From an uncultured Ignavibacteria bacterium (GTDB lineage Bacteria > Bacteroidota > Ignavibacteria > Tepidaquicellales > Tepidaquicellaceae), in contig CALJIG010000006.1 of NCBI GenBank assembly GCA_937974175.1, positions 1 through 33,472 of the forward strand: 33,472 nt of DNA, read 5' to 3'. The notes beneath the pieces are model-generated. The model had not been told where the DNA came from, did no database searches, and worked only from the letters and a program-made list of their open reading frames with translations. Numbering within the stretch: position 1 is the first letter of the stretch; every line of letters begins with the position of its first letter. Shown here in pieces: positions 15,628-23,895 of the stretch. A program made the translations under genes and the position numbers.

Positions 15628-17361
15628 CTAAATATTAATTCTTTCTTTATAGAAGAGATTCAGCTTCAGTTTTATTTCCTGCTCAGTTGTAAGCGCCAGC
15701 AGCTCTTTTGAAAATGCTTTTATTTCTTTATGATTAATTGTGCGGATGATTTGTTTTATCTTAGGGAAAACGTTCGGTGTAACAGAAAGCTCATCTATTC
15801 CAAGCCCGATAAGCACTGCCGAGGCAAGCGGGTTCGACGCCATCTCGCCGCAGACACTGACTTTAATTTCGTTCTTATGCGCAGCTGCTACGATTTTGCT
15901 TATAGCTCTAAGCACTGCCGGATGAAACTCTTTGAACAATCCCGAGATAAGCTCATTGCCTCTATCCACTGCAAGAATATACTGCACTAAATCATTTGTG
16001 CCTATGCTGAAGAAATCAACTTCCTTCGCAAACTCCTCTGCAAGAAAAACAGCGGATGGTACTTCAATCATCATCCCGACAGGAATATGTTTATCATAAG
16101 GAATTTTCTCTTCACTTAACTCTTTCTTTACTTCCTTTAAAATTTTCCTTGCCTCGCGGATTTCCGGAATAGAAGAAATCATCGGAAACATTATCTTCAC
16201 ATTTTTTTTGGCTGATGCAATTAGTATTGCGCGGAGCTGCTCTTTAAATATCTCAACTCTATCCAGACAGATTCTTATTCCGCGCCATCCGAGAAAAGGA
16301 TTGGCTTCTTTATGAGATGTAGGCAGCAGCTTATCGCCGCCGATATCGTAAGTCCGAATTGTTACGCTGTTAGGATGAGTAACATTTGCAATGTGAGTGT
16401 ACTCTTCTATCTGCTCTTTTTCAGAGGGGAAGTCGCCCTTTTCGATGAACAAATGCTCCGTGCGGTAAAGGCCTATTCCGCAATGGGCATAAGTTGTAAC
16501 GAAATCTATTTCTTCATCGAATTCAATATTAGCAGTAAGCTCAATCTTTTTGCCGTCTAAAGTTTCAGAGGGCAAATCTATTACTTCAAACAGTTTTCTT
16601 TCGTACTCTTTATTATCAGCAAGTTTCGTTACATAGCCTTCAATCGTCTCGCTTTTTGGATGCCTTATTACAATGCCGTCGTAGCCGTCTATTATAATGA
16701 GCTCGCCGGTAGTAACTGCATGTGAAACATTTTTCATTCCCACAACGGCAGGGACTCTAAGCGCGCGCGAAATAATAGCAGCGTGCGAAGTGATTCCGCC
16801 TACATCTGTGATATAACCCTGAACTTTTCTTTTGCTGAATAAAATTGTATCGGCTGGTGTAAGCTCGTGCGCAACGATGATAGAATTCTCTTCGACCTTT
16901 GAAACCAACTTCTCGCGTTTCATATTTCTGATAACTCTGTTCTTCACATCGTTTATATCGGAAAATCTTTCCTTCATGTATTCATCTTCGGCAGCAAGTA
17001 ATATTTTTCCAAGCTTTGAAATTTCATCATCAAAAATATATCCGGCAGTCCGCTTATCTTTTATAATGCGGTTTACTACGCTTTCTAAAAAATATTTGTC
17101 GTTAAGAATCTCAAGCTGAGCATCAAATATCTGCGACTGCTTCTCGCCTATCCTTTCTTTTGATATTGCATAAATTTTATTTAGCTCCTTAACGGAAAAC
17201 TCAATCGCTTTTTTAAATTCATCAAGCTCTTTTTCTATATCGCCTTCTGCTATGATATCGGAACTAACCTTTATCTGGTTGCGCGTATAAACATAAGCAT
17301 GCCCGATGGAAATTCCGGGCGATGCTGCAATTCCTGTATATATGGTTTCTATATTAGACAT
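15628..17361 (-). CDS. ptsI: Phosphoenolpyruvate-protein phosphotransferase (enzyme I)
   Basis: Enzyme I takes phosphate from phosphoenolpyruvate and passes it to HPr. The 577 residues match the usual length. The swivelling domain has the phosphorylated histidine in GGITSHAAIISRA (H193). The PEP-binding barrel shows RTEHLF, NPFLGWRGIR, GTNDLVQY and the catalytic cysteine in VCGEMASNP. It is the last gene of a minus-strand run DinB - methyltransferase - FKBP - ptsI, with 11 nt to the FKBP gene. No HPr or enzyme II gene is in the window, so it may serve a regulatory phosphorelay or partners encoded elsewhere. Confidence 0.95.
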   Translation of the reverse strand: MSNIETIYTGIAASPGISIGHAYVYTRNQIKVSSDIIAEGDIEKELDEFKKAIEFSVKELNKIYAISKERIGEKQSQIFDAQLEILNDKYFLESVVNRIIKDKRTAGYIFDDEISKLGKILLAAEDEYMKERFSDINDVKNRVIRNMKREKLVSKVEENSIIVAHELTPADTILFSKRKVQGYITDVGGITSHAAIISRALRVPAVVGMKNVSHAVTTGELIIIDGYDGIVIRHPKSETIEGYVTKLADNKEYERKLFEVIDLPSETLDGKKIELTANIEFDEEIDFVTTYAHCGIGLYRTEHLFIEKGDFPSEKEQIEEYTHIANVTHPNSVTIRTYDIGGDKLLPTSHKEANPFLGWRGIRICLDRVEIFKEQLRAILIASAKKNVKIMFPMISSIPEIREARKILKEVKKELSEEKIPYDKHIPVGMMIEVPSAVFLAEEFAKEVDFFSIGTNDLVQYILAVDRGNELISGLFKEFHPAVLRAISKIVAAAHKNEIKVSVCGEMASNPLASAVLIGLGIDELSVTPNVFPKIKQIIRTINHKEIKAFSKELLALTTEQEIKLKLNLFYKERINI

Positions 17362-17372
17362 GCTTTCCGTTC

Positions 17373-18143
17373 TTATTTGGCTTCAAGCTGCTGAAGCATT
17401 TTTTTTGCGTTATCGTTATTTGGATTCAGCTCCAATGATTTTTTGTAGTTTAATATTGCAAGCTCTTTGCTGCCTTTTAACATACAGCCTTCGCCCATTG
17501 AATCATAAACATTTGCAGAGTTAGGAAACATACTTATATTTAATTCAAAAATTTTAATTGCGTCATCATATCTTTGTCCCTGCAGCAGATTATACCCGAG
17601 TTCATTCAACTGGCCTTCTTTAAAATTATAATCATCAAATTCTTTTTCTTTTGCTTCATAGTATCTTTTTATTGCTTCATCAATATTTTTCTCAAATGTT
17701 ATCATAAGCATTTCAGAAGCTATGGATTTTCTTGCCTTATCAATACCCAGCACTTCTACATCAAAAACCAATGTTGCATCGGGCGGAATAACATTGCCTG
17801 CGCCCTTAGAGCCGTAGGCAAGATTTGAAGGAATAATGAAACGGTATTTATCTCCGATCTTCATAAGCGCAACGCCTTCATCCCAGCCTTTTATTACCTG
17901 CCCTTCACCGAGTACAAACTCAAGCGGTTCGTTCCTGTCGCGTGATGAATCAAATTTTTTTCCGTCAAGCAGATAGCCGTCGTAGTGAACTATTGCTACC
18001 ATTCCCACGACTGTAGGTTTTTCTCCGCTGCCGTTAGCTACAATATACTTTAATCCTGAAGCAGTTGTTATAGTATCACCCTGCGCAAAAGAAAAATTTG
18101 CAAAGAGTAAAATTGTCAATGTTAAGAATAAATATTTTTTCAT
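17373..18143 (-). CDS. Exported FKBP-type peptidyl-prolyl isomerase with TPR tail
   Basis: A 256-residue periplasmic protein. The signal peptide MKKYLFLTLTILLFANFSFA is cut before QGD. An FKBP domain (about 24-135) shows VHYDGYLLDGKKFDSS, VIKGWDEGVALMKIGDKYR, IPSNLAYG and DVEVLGI, the conserved rotamase pocket positions. After residue 150 come helical repeats; the last (SANVYDSMGEGCMLKGSKEL and on to PNNDNAKKML) is a TPR pair. It would catalyse prolyl isomerisation and bind unfolded envelope proteins. The fusion order FKBP then TPR is less common than FKBP alone. It lies 12 nt after the methyltransferase gene and 11 nt before ptsI. Confidence 0.9.
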   Translation of the reverse strand: MKKYLFLTLTILLFANFSFAQGDTITTASGLKYIVANGSGEKPTVVGMVAIVHYDGYLLDGKKFDSSRDRNEPLEFVLGEGQVIKGWDEGVALMKIGDKYRFIIPSNLAYGSKGAGNVIPPDATLVFDVEVLGIDKARKSIASEMLMITFEKNIDEAIKRYYEAKEKEFDDYNFKEGQLNELGYNLLQGQRYDDAIKIFELNISMFPNSANVYDSMGEGCMLKGSKELAILNYKKSLELNPNNDNAKKMLQQLEAK

Positions 18144-18155
18144 GATAAGTTTAAT

Positions 18156-18797
18156 TTATTTTTTTCGTATAACCATTAGCCCGTCTCTTACAGGCAGAAG
18201 AATATTTTCAACTCTGTTATCGTTCATAATTTTCTCGTTGAACTTTGCAAGAGCTTTTGTATCATCGTCCATATCTTTTTCTTCCAATAGAACTTTGCCG
18301 CTCCATAGAACATTATCGGCAAGAATAATTCCGCCTGCATTCATCTTATCAAAAACCATATCATAATAACTTGCATAGTTTGTTTTGTCTGCATCGATGA
18401 AAACCAGATCAATTCCGTGGTCAAGTTTCGGTATTAACTCAAGAGCATTACCCGTCAGTTTTTTTATTTTGCCCGAGACACCTGCTTTATCAAAATATTT
18501 TTCGTTGATAGCCTCCATATCACTGTTTATATCTATAGTGATAAGCCTGCCGCCGAACTCCAGTCCTTCGCATAAACAAATTGCCGAGTAGCCTGTATAC
18601 GTTCCTATTTCAAGAATATATTTCGGCTTTATCATCTTGCTTATCATAGCAAGGATTCTACCCTGTATATGTCCGCTGAGCATATTGGGCGAAGCAACAT
18701 TAGCATGAGTATCTTCATTAAGTTCGCGAAGCACATCGCTTTCAGGGCTTGTATATTTATCAGCGTAATCCTGTATCTTTGAATCTAAAAAATCCAT
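18156..18797 (-). CDS. Class I SAM-dependent O-methyltransferase
   Basis: A methyltransferase of the caffeoyl-CoA/catechol O-methyltransferase type. The SAM-binding glycine-rich strand is ILEIGTYTGYSAICL, followed by LITIDINSD, and the metal-binding region is LVFIDADKTNYASYYD with a later LADNVLWSG. The open frame begins at 18845, overlapping DinB by 37 nt. The ATG at 18797 (MDFLDSKIQD) gives 213 residues and an 11-nt gap to DinB that matches the other gaps of the operon, so I prefer it. Substrate is not predictable; small catechol-like molecules are typical of the family. Confidence 0.88.
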   Translation of the reverse strand: MDFLDSKIQDYADKYTSPESDVLRELNEDTHANVASPNMLSGHIQGRILAMISKMIKPKYILEIGTYTGYSAICLCEGLEFGGRLITIDINSDMEAINEKYFDKAGVSGKIKKLTGNALELIPKLDHGIDLVFIDADKTNYASYYDMVFDKMNAGGIILADNVLWSGKVLLEEKDMDDDTKALAKFNEKIMNDNRVENILLPVRDGLMVIRKK

Positions 18798-18808
18798 AAA
18801 GTTTAATT

Positions 18809-19303
18809 TTAAACTGTGGGCAAGCCCTTTGATTTCATAAACCATGTTAACTGCCCAACATGCATAGGCTCGTGTCTTATTGCATGGTGCACTATAATCC
18901 TGTTATCGTCCTTGCCGGAGAATGTCATTCCGAATTTATTTTTTTCATTGAGAAATGAATCATCAAGTCCTCTTAAATGCGCCATTGAATCAGTATGGAC
19001 TTCGTCAAAAATCTGAATCACTTCAGTGTAAGGAGGTCTTGTTTTTATATTAGCGGGCTTTGTTCCGAATCCGTATTCATTCAGCCATTCGTATTTTTTT
19101 GTATCGCCGCCAAGCGCATTATAAATTAAAAAGCTTTCCGCCCATGCAAGATGCGCTGTTATCCAATATGGAGAATTCAGTTCTATTCCGTTGATAACCG
19201 GTGTGTCATTTATCTGTGCGGCATCTACTCTTGATAGAAACCCTTTTGTTAATGCTCTTACGGATTCAAATGTATCTGCAAGAATATTGCACTCAGTGCT
19301 CAT
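18809..19303 (-). CDS. DinB/YfiT-like four-helix protein
   Basis: A 164-residue DinB-superfamily protein: a four-helix bundle that in relatives binds a metal through three histidines. Candidate ligands are H52 in WITAHLAWAE, and two in the C-terminal IVHHAIRHEPMHVGQLTWFM. Members act in thiol transfer or damage responses, but most are uncharacterised. It is the first gene of the DinB - methyltransferase - FKBP - ptsI run. Three further DinB proteins lie at 23896-25399, but they are more similar to each other than to this one. The leader is A/T-rich with no Shine-Dalgarno. Confidence 0.85.
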   Translation of the reverse strand: MSTECNILADTFESVRALTKGFLSRVDAAQINDTPVINGIELNSPYWITAHLAWAESFLIYNALGGDTKKYEWLNEYGFGTKPANIKTRPPYTEVIQIFDEVHTDSMAHLRGLDDSFLNEKNKFGMTFSGKDDNRIIVHHAIRHEPMHVGQLTWFMKSKGLPTV

Positions 19304-19351
19304 AACTTTAAATAAAATTTAGACATAAACTTATTAAGTTATCAATTTTAA

Positions 19352-19384
19352 TTTGCTTTATCAATAAATATTATTTAGTTTTTG
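19352..19384 (+). promoter_or_regulatory. Bacteroidota-type promoter candidate
   Basis: TTTG (19352-19355), a 20-nt spacer, then TAGTTTTTG (19376-19384). This is close to the Bacteroidota consensus TTTG/TAnnTTTG with one extra T, and it ends 21 nt before the start of the gene at 19406. The orientation and distance are right; the match is imperfect. Confidence 0.4.
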
Positions 19385-19405
19385 AGGAAATAATTTCAGC
19401 CTTTT

Positions 19406-19939
19406 ATGATTTATCCTGTAGTCTCTACAGAAATATATTCCAGATTAGAAAAAAATATCTGGACAGAAAAGGACTACAATCAAATGGGCTGGCATGATTG
19501 TACAATTTATGCAATGGCGTTTAAAGAAAATGATATCTCACATGAATTATATAACGAGTTAATTTTTGATATTGATTATATATTCGAATGGGTTAATCCT
19601 TCTGCGAATGAAAATTTTTTCACATTTTGGGTAGCCCCATGCACTTTAATTTTTAAAAATGTCTGGGAAGTAAAAACTGAATTAGAATTACCGGGAAAGG
19701 ATAGGGCGGAATTTAATTTAGAAATATCAGATCTGAAATGGACCAATCGTACAGCTCCTAAAAATTCTGACTACCAAAATTGGGTTATTGAAACTCACTA
19801 TAATGGAAAAATAGAATTTGCCTCAAAAGGATACGTACAGATTGTTAGAAAATTACCTATGCATAAACGTGGCCAACAACTAAATTTCGAACAAAGGAAT
19901 GGTATCTGCTTTGATTTGAAACCATGTTTAATACCTTAA
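19406..19939 (+). CDS. Hypothetical protein with WHDC...DIDYIFEW motif
   Basis: Function not recognised. The 177-residue protein is soluble, without signal peptide or membrane segment. It opens MIYPVVSTEIYSRLEKNIW and carries WHDCTIYAMAF, the acidic DIDYIFEWV and FTFWVAPCTLIF, then alternating strands with several tryptophans. The pattern suggests a compact alpha+beta or beta-sandwich domain seen in many stand-alone bacterial hypotheticals and immunity-like proteins. That resemblance is only of pattern. It is followed 14 nt later by the purine permease gene on the same strand and may be co-transcribed with it. A promoter candidate lies at 19352-19384. Confidence 0.7.
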   Translation: MIYPVVSTEIYSRLEKNIWTEKDYNQMGWHDCTIYAMAFKENDISHELYNELIFDIDYIFEWVNPSANENFFTFWVAPCTLIFKNVWEVKTELELPGKDRAEFNLEISDLKWTNRTAPKNSDYQNWVIETHYNGKIEFASKGYVQIVRKLPMHKRGQQLNFEQRNGICFDLKPCLIP

Positions 19940-19953
19940 TCTAATTTTACCCC

Positions 19954-21276
19954 ATGCAAAATTTCTTCCGCCTTCGCGAGAATAACACAACAGTCCGCAT
20001 TGAAGTTCTTGCAGGAATAACATCGTTCCTTGCTTGCATGTATATTATAGTGGTGAACCCTGCTATTCTTAAAGATGCGGGAATGCCTTTCTCAGCAGTG
20101 CTGACAGCAACTGTTCTCGTCTGCTTTTTTTCCAGTATTGCTATGGGGCTTTATGCAAACAATCCCATCATCGTTGCGCCGGGAATGGGGATAAATGCAT
20201 TCTTTACTTACACTGCCGTTATTGGTATGGGAATGAGCTGGCAGGCTGCGCTTGGTACTGTGTTCTGGTCCGGAGTTATTATAATGCTTCTCTCGTTTTC
20301 AAATATCCGTGTGCACATTCTTAAAGCTGTTCCGCATTCAGTTCGTATGGGGCTTGCATCGGGAATCGGTTTGTTCATCGCACTTATAGGACTTGAAAAC
20401 TCAGGCTTCATTATTGCGAACAAGGCAACGCTTATATCCAAAGCTCCGCTGAATGCAATGACAGCAACATTTTTAATAGGGCTTGCAGTCACAATAATTT
20501 TAGTTATAAAAAAAGTCCCGGCTTCGCTGATACTCGGAATAATTTTCACAACAATTCTTGCAATTCCTATAGGAAGATTATGGGGAGATGCATCGGCAGT
20601 AAATTTCGGAACACCAACGCTTGTAACTTTTAACGGCATATTTGCTCAGCCCGATTTTTCTTTGTTTATGAGTATGGATTTTATCGGAGCGTTAAAGTTC
20701 TCCGCAATCGGAGTAATATTTACTTTTGTATTTGTCGATATGTTCGATAGCATTTCAACTTTTATGGGAATTGCTGAAGCGGGCAACTTACTTGATAAAG
20801 ACGGACAGCCGAGAAATGTAAAACAATCGTTAATAGCTGATGGATTTTCAAGCGTCATTTCCGGAGTCTTTGGAACGAGCGCAGGCACAGCTTATATAGA
20901 ATCAGCCACCGGTATCCGCGAAGGCGGCAGAACAGGACTGACGGCAGTCGTTGGCGGGTTGTTATTTCTACCATGCATGTTTTTCTCGCCGCTGCTTTCT
21001 ATAATTCCGGCTATAGCAACAGCACCGATATTAATTATTGTCGGCGCTTTATTTATGATACCTATGACTCGTTTAGACTGGACTGATTTTGAAATTTCCT
21101 TTCCCGCTTTTATTGCAATGATAATGATTCCGTTTACATTCTCTATAAATGAGGGAATTGTATTCGGTTTGATAAGCTATACAATAATAAAATTAGTATT
21201 GCGGAAGTACAAAGAGCTTACACCAACGCTTATTATATTGGATATAATTTCGATAATTTTTTTGATTTATAATTAA
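19954..21276 (+). CDS. NCS2 family purine permease (AzgA/PbuG-like)
   Basis: A 440-residue polytopic transporter of the guanine/hypoxanthine/adenine AzgA branch of NCS2. Family signs: an N-terminal FFRLRENNTTVRIEVLAGIT, FLACMYIIVVNPAIL, the conserved NPIIVAPGMGINAFFTY, the motif TFVFVDMFDSISTFMGIAEA, GTSAGTAYIESATGI, and about twelve to fourteen hydrophobic helices. It would import a purine base with protons. No purine enzyme gene is adjacent, so the exact base is undetermined. The gap of 14 nt from the unknown gene upstream suggests a shared transcript. An A/T-rich hairpin follows at 21299-21316. Confidence 0.93.
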   Translation: MQNFFRLRENNTTVRIEVLAGITSFLACMYIIVVNPAILKDAGMPFSAVLTATVLVCFFSSIAMGLYANNPIIVAPGMGINAFFTYTAVIGMGMSWQAALGTVFWSGVIIMLLSFSNIRVHILKAVPHSVRMGLASGIGLFIALIGLENSGFIIANKATLISKAPLNAMTATFLIGLAVTIILVIKKVPASLILGIIFTTILAIPIGRLWGDASAVNFGTPTLVTFNGIFAQPDFSLFMSMDFIGALKFSAIGVIFTFVFVDMFDSISTFMGIAEAGNLLDKDGQPRNVKQSLIADGFSSVISGVFGTSAGTAYIESATGIREGGRTGLTAVVGGLLFLPCMFFSPLLSIIPAIATAPILIIVGALFMIPMTRLDWTDFEISFPAFIAMIMIPFTFSINEGIVFGLISYTIIKLVLRKYKELTPTLIILDIISIIFLIYN

Positions 21277-21286
21277 AAAGTTTACC

Positions 21287-21514
21287 TCAAAATCGGCAAA
21301 ATGTAATTTTACATTTTTTCATCTCTGATGAACTTTTAGCTTCTGTATTGTTGTAAAAACAATTCCGCTTTAATAATTTTTCCAGAATTTTTATAATCTT
21401 GACGGGTTTTTGCTGGGTTTCTGCAAAATAAAAATCGGCAATTTCCGGTGAAAAATATTCGGAAGAATATTTCTCTACAGGCAATTTAATAATAACAAAT
21501 TTTTTATTCAACAA
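21287..21514 (-). CDS. Doubtful 75-residue open frame
   Basis: An open frame starting MLNKKFVIIKLPVEKYSSEY with no recognisable domain, no Shine-Dalgarno and a Lys/Phe/Ile-rich composition of the kind chance frames give in A/T-rich DNA. The 20-bp palindrome at 21521-21540 lies 6 nt upstream of its ATG, and a hairpin that could terminate the permease transcript overlaps its 3' end. It could be a small regulated gene, but I lean towards a spurious frame. Confidence 0.25.
   Translation of the reverse strand: MLNKKFVIIKLPVEKYSSEYFSPEIADFYFAETQQKPVKIIKILEKLLKRNCFYNNTEAKSSSEMKKCKITFCRF
21299..21319 (+). terminator. A/T-rich hairpin after the purine permease
   Basis: AAATGTAA (21299-21306) and TTACATTT (21309-21316) pair perfectly with a TT loop and run into three further T residues, 22 nt past the permease stop. 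The stem is weak in G/C, so termination is only possible, not certain. Confidence 0.4.
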
Positions 21515-21520
21515 AATGTT

Positions 21521-21540
21521 CCCTATTAGTAGGCATAGGG
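21521..21540 (-). promoter_or_regulatory. 20-bp imperfect palindrome, copy 2
   Basis: On the minus strand CCCTATGCCTACTAATAGGG, differing from 219-238 by one base (T to G at position 7). It stands 6 nt upstream of the doubtful frame at 21514 and 13 nt past the stop of the gene at 21554-22060. Two near-identical copies 21 kb apart argue for a protein-binding site or a small mobile remnant. Confidence 0.5.
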
Positions 21541-21553
21541 AAAATTATAAAAA

Positions 21554-22060
21554 TTAATCACTGTCAGATAATTCAAACACATTTTTTTTATATCTGTAAC
21601 GCAGCGAAAACATAGCCCAGTTATTATTATGAATATCTAGAGTAAAATACTCCTCATCTCTCAACGCGTCAGTAGAATAATATATCTCTTCCTTATCAAC
21701 TCCTCCTTTATCTTTTAATGCAAAATAAACCTCGTCAATATAGATTGGATTGTATCCGTGTTCTTTTCTATATTCTTTAATTTTCGCAGCCATATCCATT
21801 CCAGCCTGTTTTGAATTTTCAAGCTCTGAAATTCTTTGAATCGGAAGCACAAAAACAAAATACATATAAAATAAATATGGAAATAAAAAAAGAAAAAAAC
21901 CTTTCTTGCCTCTCTCCTTATATATAATAAAAAACGTTAGTACAATTAATAATGGAATTATTATCCATCTATAATTATAGAATTTTAAAAATCTGTCATA
22001 CATTCCAAATGAATATATAATTGTATAGAATAAATTAAATATGTCTATGAAAAAATCCAA
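21554..22060 (-). CDS. Hypothetical membrane-anchored protein
   Basis: Not recognised. The 168 residues contain two or three hydrophobic segments in the first 75 (about 4-20, 31-47 and 55-73). A soluble domain follows, starting ISELENSKQAGMDMAAKIKE and including YRKEHGYNPIYIDEVYFALK. That layout, a helix followed by a sequence describing spacing of residues like GYNPxxIDE, recalls small periplasmic domains of the type found in pilin-like or lipoprotein-like proteins, but no motif confirms it. No neighbour on the same strand within 300 nt suggests a function. Confidence 0.65.
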   Translation of the reverse strand: MDFFIDIFNLFYTIIYSFGMYDRFLKFYNYRWIIIPLLIVLTFFIIYKERGKKGFFLFLFPYLFYMYFVFVLPIQRISELENSKQAGMDMAAKIKEYRKEHGYNPIYIDEVYFALKDKGGVDKEEIYYSTDALRDEEYFTLDIHNNNWAMFSLRYRYKKNVFELSDSD

Positions 22061-22237
22061 TCAGTACTTTTTTAAAAACTACTCAATTTTATTATTCCTA
22101 TCAAACCTAATATCCGAACTGATTTCTTACATTGAGCTTATTTTTATGTATTTGTATGTTATAACTTGAGACAGCTTATCATTGTTTCACACTCCAAAAA
22201 AATTATTCATTATTCTTTACTAATTATTAATTAGAAA

Positions 22238-22819
22238 ATGACTGAAGAAGAAAAAAAATCCATACATCAGGAGCTTCGCACTCTCAACTCTGAAATTCAT
22301 GAAAGAAGAAAAAAAGCTGTTGAGCTTACTGCAAAGCTTGGAGAAGCTCCGGTATCTCAGGATTATGAGTTCACTTCACTTGCCGGAGGCAAAATAAAGC
22401 TATCCGAAATGTTCGGTGAAAATAAAAATCTTTTTGTAGTCCATAATATGGGCAGCAAATGTTCATTCTGCACTATGTGGGCAGACGGCTTTAGCGGAAT
22501 GTATAAATATCTTGAAGGCAGAGGGAAAAGCGGATTTGTACTTATGGCTGATGATGATTTAGAGACGCATAGGAAGTTTAAAGAGTCGCGCGGATGGACG
22601 TTTCAAAGCTATTCAGCCAGAGAAAATGATTTTTAAAAAGAGATGGGTTATCAAAACGCTAAAGGAGAAGTTGAACCCGGACTTACTGTTCTGGAAAAAA
22701 CCGATGACGGTAAGATAAGAAGAATAAATCAGGATTGGTTCGGGCCGACAGATATGTATTGTTCAGTATGGCGCTTCCTTGAACTTCTCCCGCATGAAGA
22801 TATAAAAAAGGAATTTTGA
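22238..22819 (+). pseudogene. DUF899 (thioredoxin-like) gene broken by one in-frame TAA
   Basis: Read through, this is a 193-codon DUF899 protein that aligns along its length with the intact gene at 23303. Codon 133 is TAA (22634-22636) where the paralogue has ACA (Thr), and the frame continues KEMGYQNAKGEVEPG to DWFGPTDMYC and TGA at 22817. There is no frameshift. The truncated product keeps the thioredoxin-like NMGSKCSFCTMWADG but loses the conserved tail. DUF899 proteins resemble peroxidase/thioredoxin folds, with unknown substrates. A recent nonsense mutation, a sequencing error or readthrough are all possible. Confidence 0.88.
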
Positions 22820-22926
22820 TTTTATAAGAAATATATTTTACAATTCATTTAAGAGTTTTTTTCCGGCGTACAGCGAAGGATTTATAAAGATATCCAGCTT
22901 AGTTTACACTTAATAAAAATGACCGT

Positions 22927-23085
22927 TAAAAATTTGCGTTGAGAAAATCACGAGAACAATCGCAAGCGAGAAGTTTGTTTGAGCCGAAGGCGAGTTTACT
23001 TCGAGCGCGATTTTCGGAGTGATTTTTAGCAAAATTTTTATCCGGTCTTGAATTTTTTGGTACTTTTGGATCAAGCCAAAAGTAC
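22927..23085. repeat. Nested inverted repeat plus 10-bp hairpin
   Basis: Within 22820-23302, a gap without a gene, TAAAAATTTGC near 22927 faces GCAAAATTTTTA at 23029-23040. Inside these, AAAATCAC faces GTGATTTT and AATCGC faces GCGATT. The next block is GTACTTTTGG (23060-23069) and CCAAAAGTAC (23076-23085), a perfect 10-bp hairpin. This resembles compound intergenic repeats common in Bacteroidota. The open frame across it upstream of 23303 is a chance extension of the DUF899 gene. Confidence 0.75.
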
Positions 23086-23302
23086 ATATAAAACGAAGTT
23101 TTATTACCGCATAATTTTAGTTTTAAACATCCCCCTTCCTACAAAGAAGGGAAGAATTACCGCTAATTTTACCTATGAACCTTCTTCCTCTCCTCCTTTC
23201 AACTGCAAACCGACAACTGAATACCTTGAGGTTATTTTACCTTATTGGTATGTTGTAAAGAAATTCAGTAAACATTCTGTAAAAATCCCAAATCCAAAAA
23301 TT

Positions 23303-23884
23303 ATGACAGAAGAAGAATTAGCAGCATTAAATAAAGAATTACAAACCCTCGAAGTAGAAATTCAGGAAAGAAGGAGAAAAGTTCTTGAACTGAATGCTAA
23401 AATTGCCGATACAATTGTATCGCAGGATTATGAATTCACTTCAACCGATGGCGGCAAGGTAAAGCTATCTGAAATGTTCGGCGATAAAAAAAATCTTTTT
23501 GTAATTCATAATATGGGGAAGGGATGCTCTTACTGTACAATGTGGGCTGATGAAGTGAACGGAATTTATAAATATTTAGAAGGCAGAGGCAAGAGCGCTT
23601 TTGTTTTTATGGCAGGAGATGATATTGAAACTCACAAGGAATTTAAAAAATCCCGCGGATGGACGTTCACAAGTTATTCGTCAAAAGAAAACGGATTTAC
23701 AAAAGAGATGGGATTTCAGGGAGAGAAAGGTGATTTCTGGCCCGGAGTATCCGTCTTTGAAAAAACTGGTGACGGAAAAATTAGAAGAGTTAACCGTGAC
23801 TGGTTCGGACCAACAGATATGTACTGCGCAGTATGGCACTACATTGAAATGCTGCCGCATGAAAGAATAAATCAGGAATCATAA
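23303..23884 (+). CDS. DUF899 family thioredoxin-like protein
   Basis: A 193-residue protein that is the intact partner of the broken gene at 22238, with the same length. The open frame runs upstream to 23048 through a repeat, but the ATG at 23303 gives MTEEELAALNKELQTLEVEI, matching the start of the paralogue, so I use it. After an N-terminal coiled helix come VSQDYEFTS, the CxxC-like NMGKGCSYCTMWADE and the conserved DWFGPTDMYCAVWHY. DUF899 proteins have a thioredoxin-like fold and unknown substrates. It is 11 nt upstream of a DinB gene, with which it is likely co-expressed. Confidence 0.88.
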   Translation: MTEEELAALNKELQTLEVEIQERRRKVLELNAKIADTIVSQDYEFTSTDGGKVKLSEMFGDKKNLFVIHNMGKGCSYCTMWADEVNGIYKYLEGRGKSAFVFMAGDDIETHKEFKKSRGWTFTSYSSKENGFTKEMGFQGEKGDFWPGVSVFEKTGDGKIRRVNRDWFGPTDMYCAVWHYIEMLPHERINQES

Positions 23885-23895
23885 TAATCTTATAT

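Noticed and set aside
18798..18845. Upstream start for the O-methyltransferase (18845)
   Set aside because: It overlaps DinB by 37 nt and breaks the regular 11-12 nt spacing; ATG at 18797 is preferred.
23048..23302. N-terminal extension of the DUF899 gene
   Set aside because: It runs through an inverted-repeat region, has no family match, and the paralogue begins at the position equivalent to 23303.
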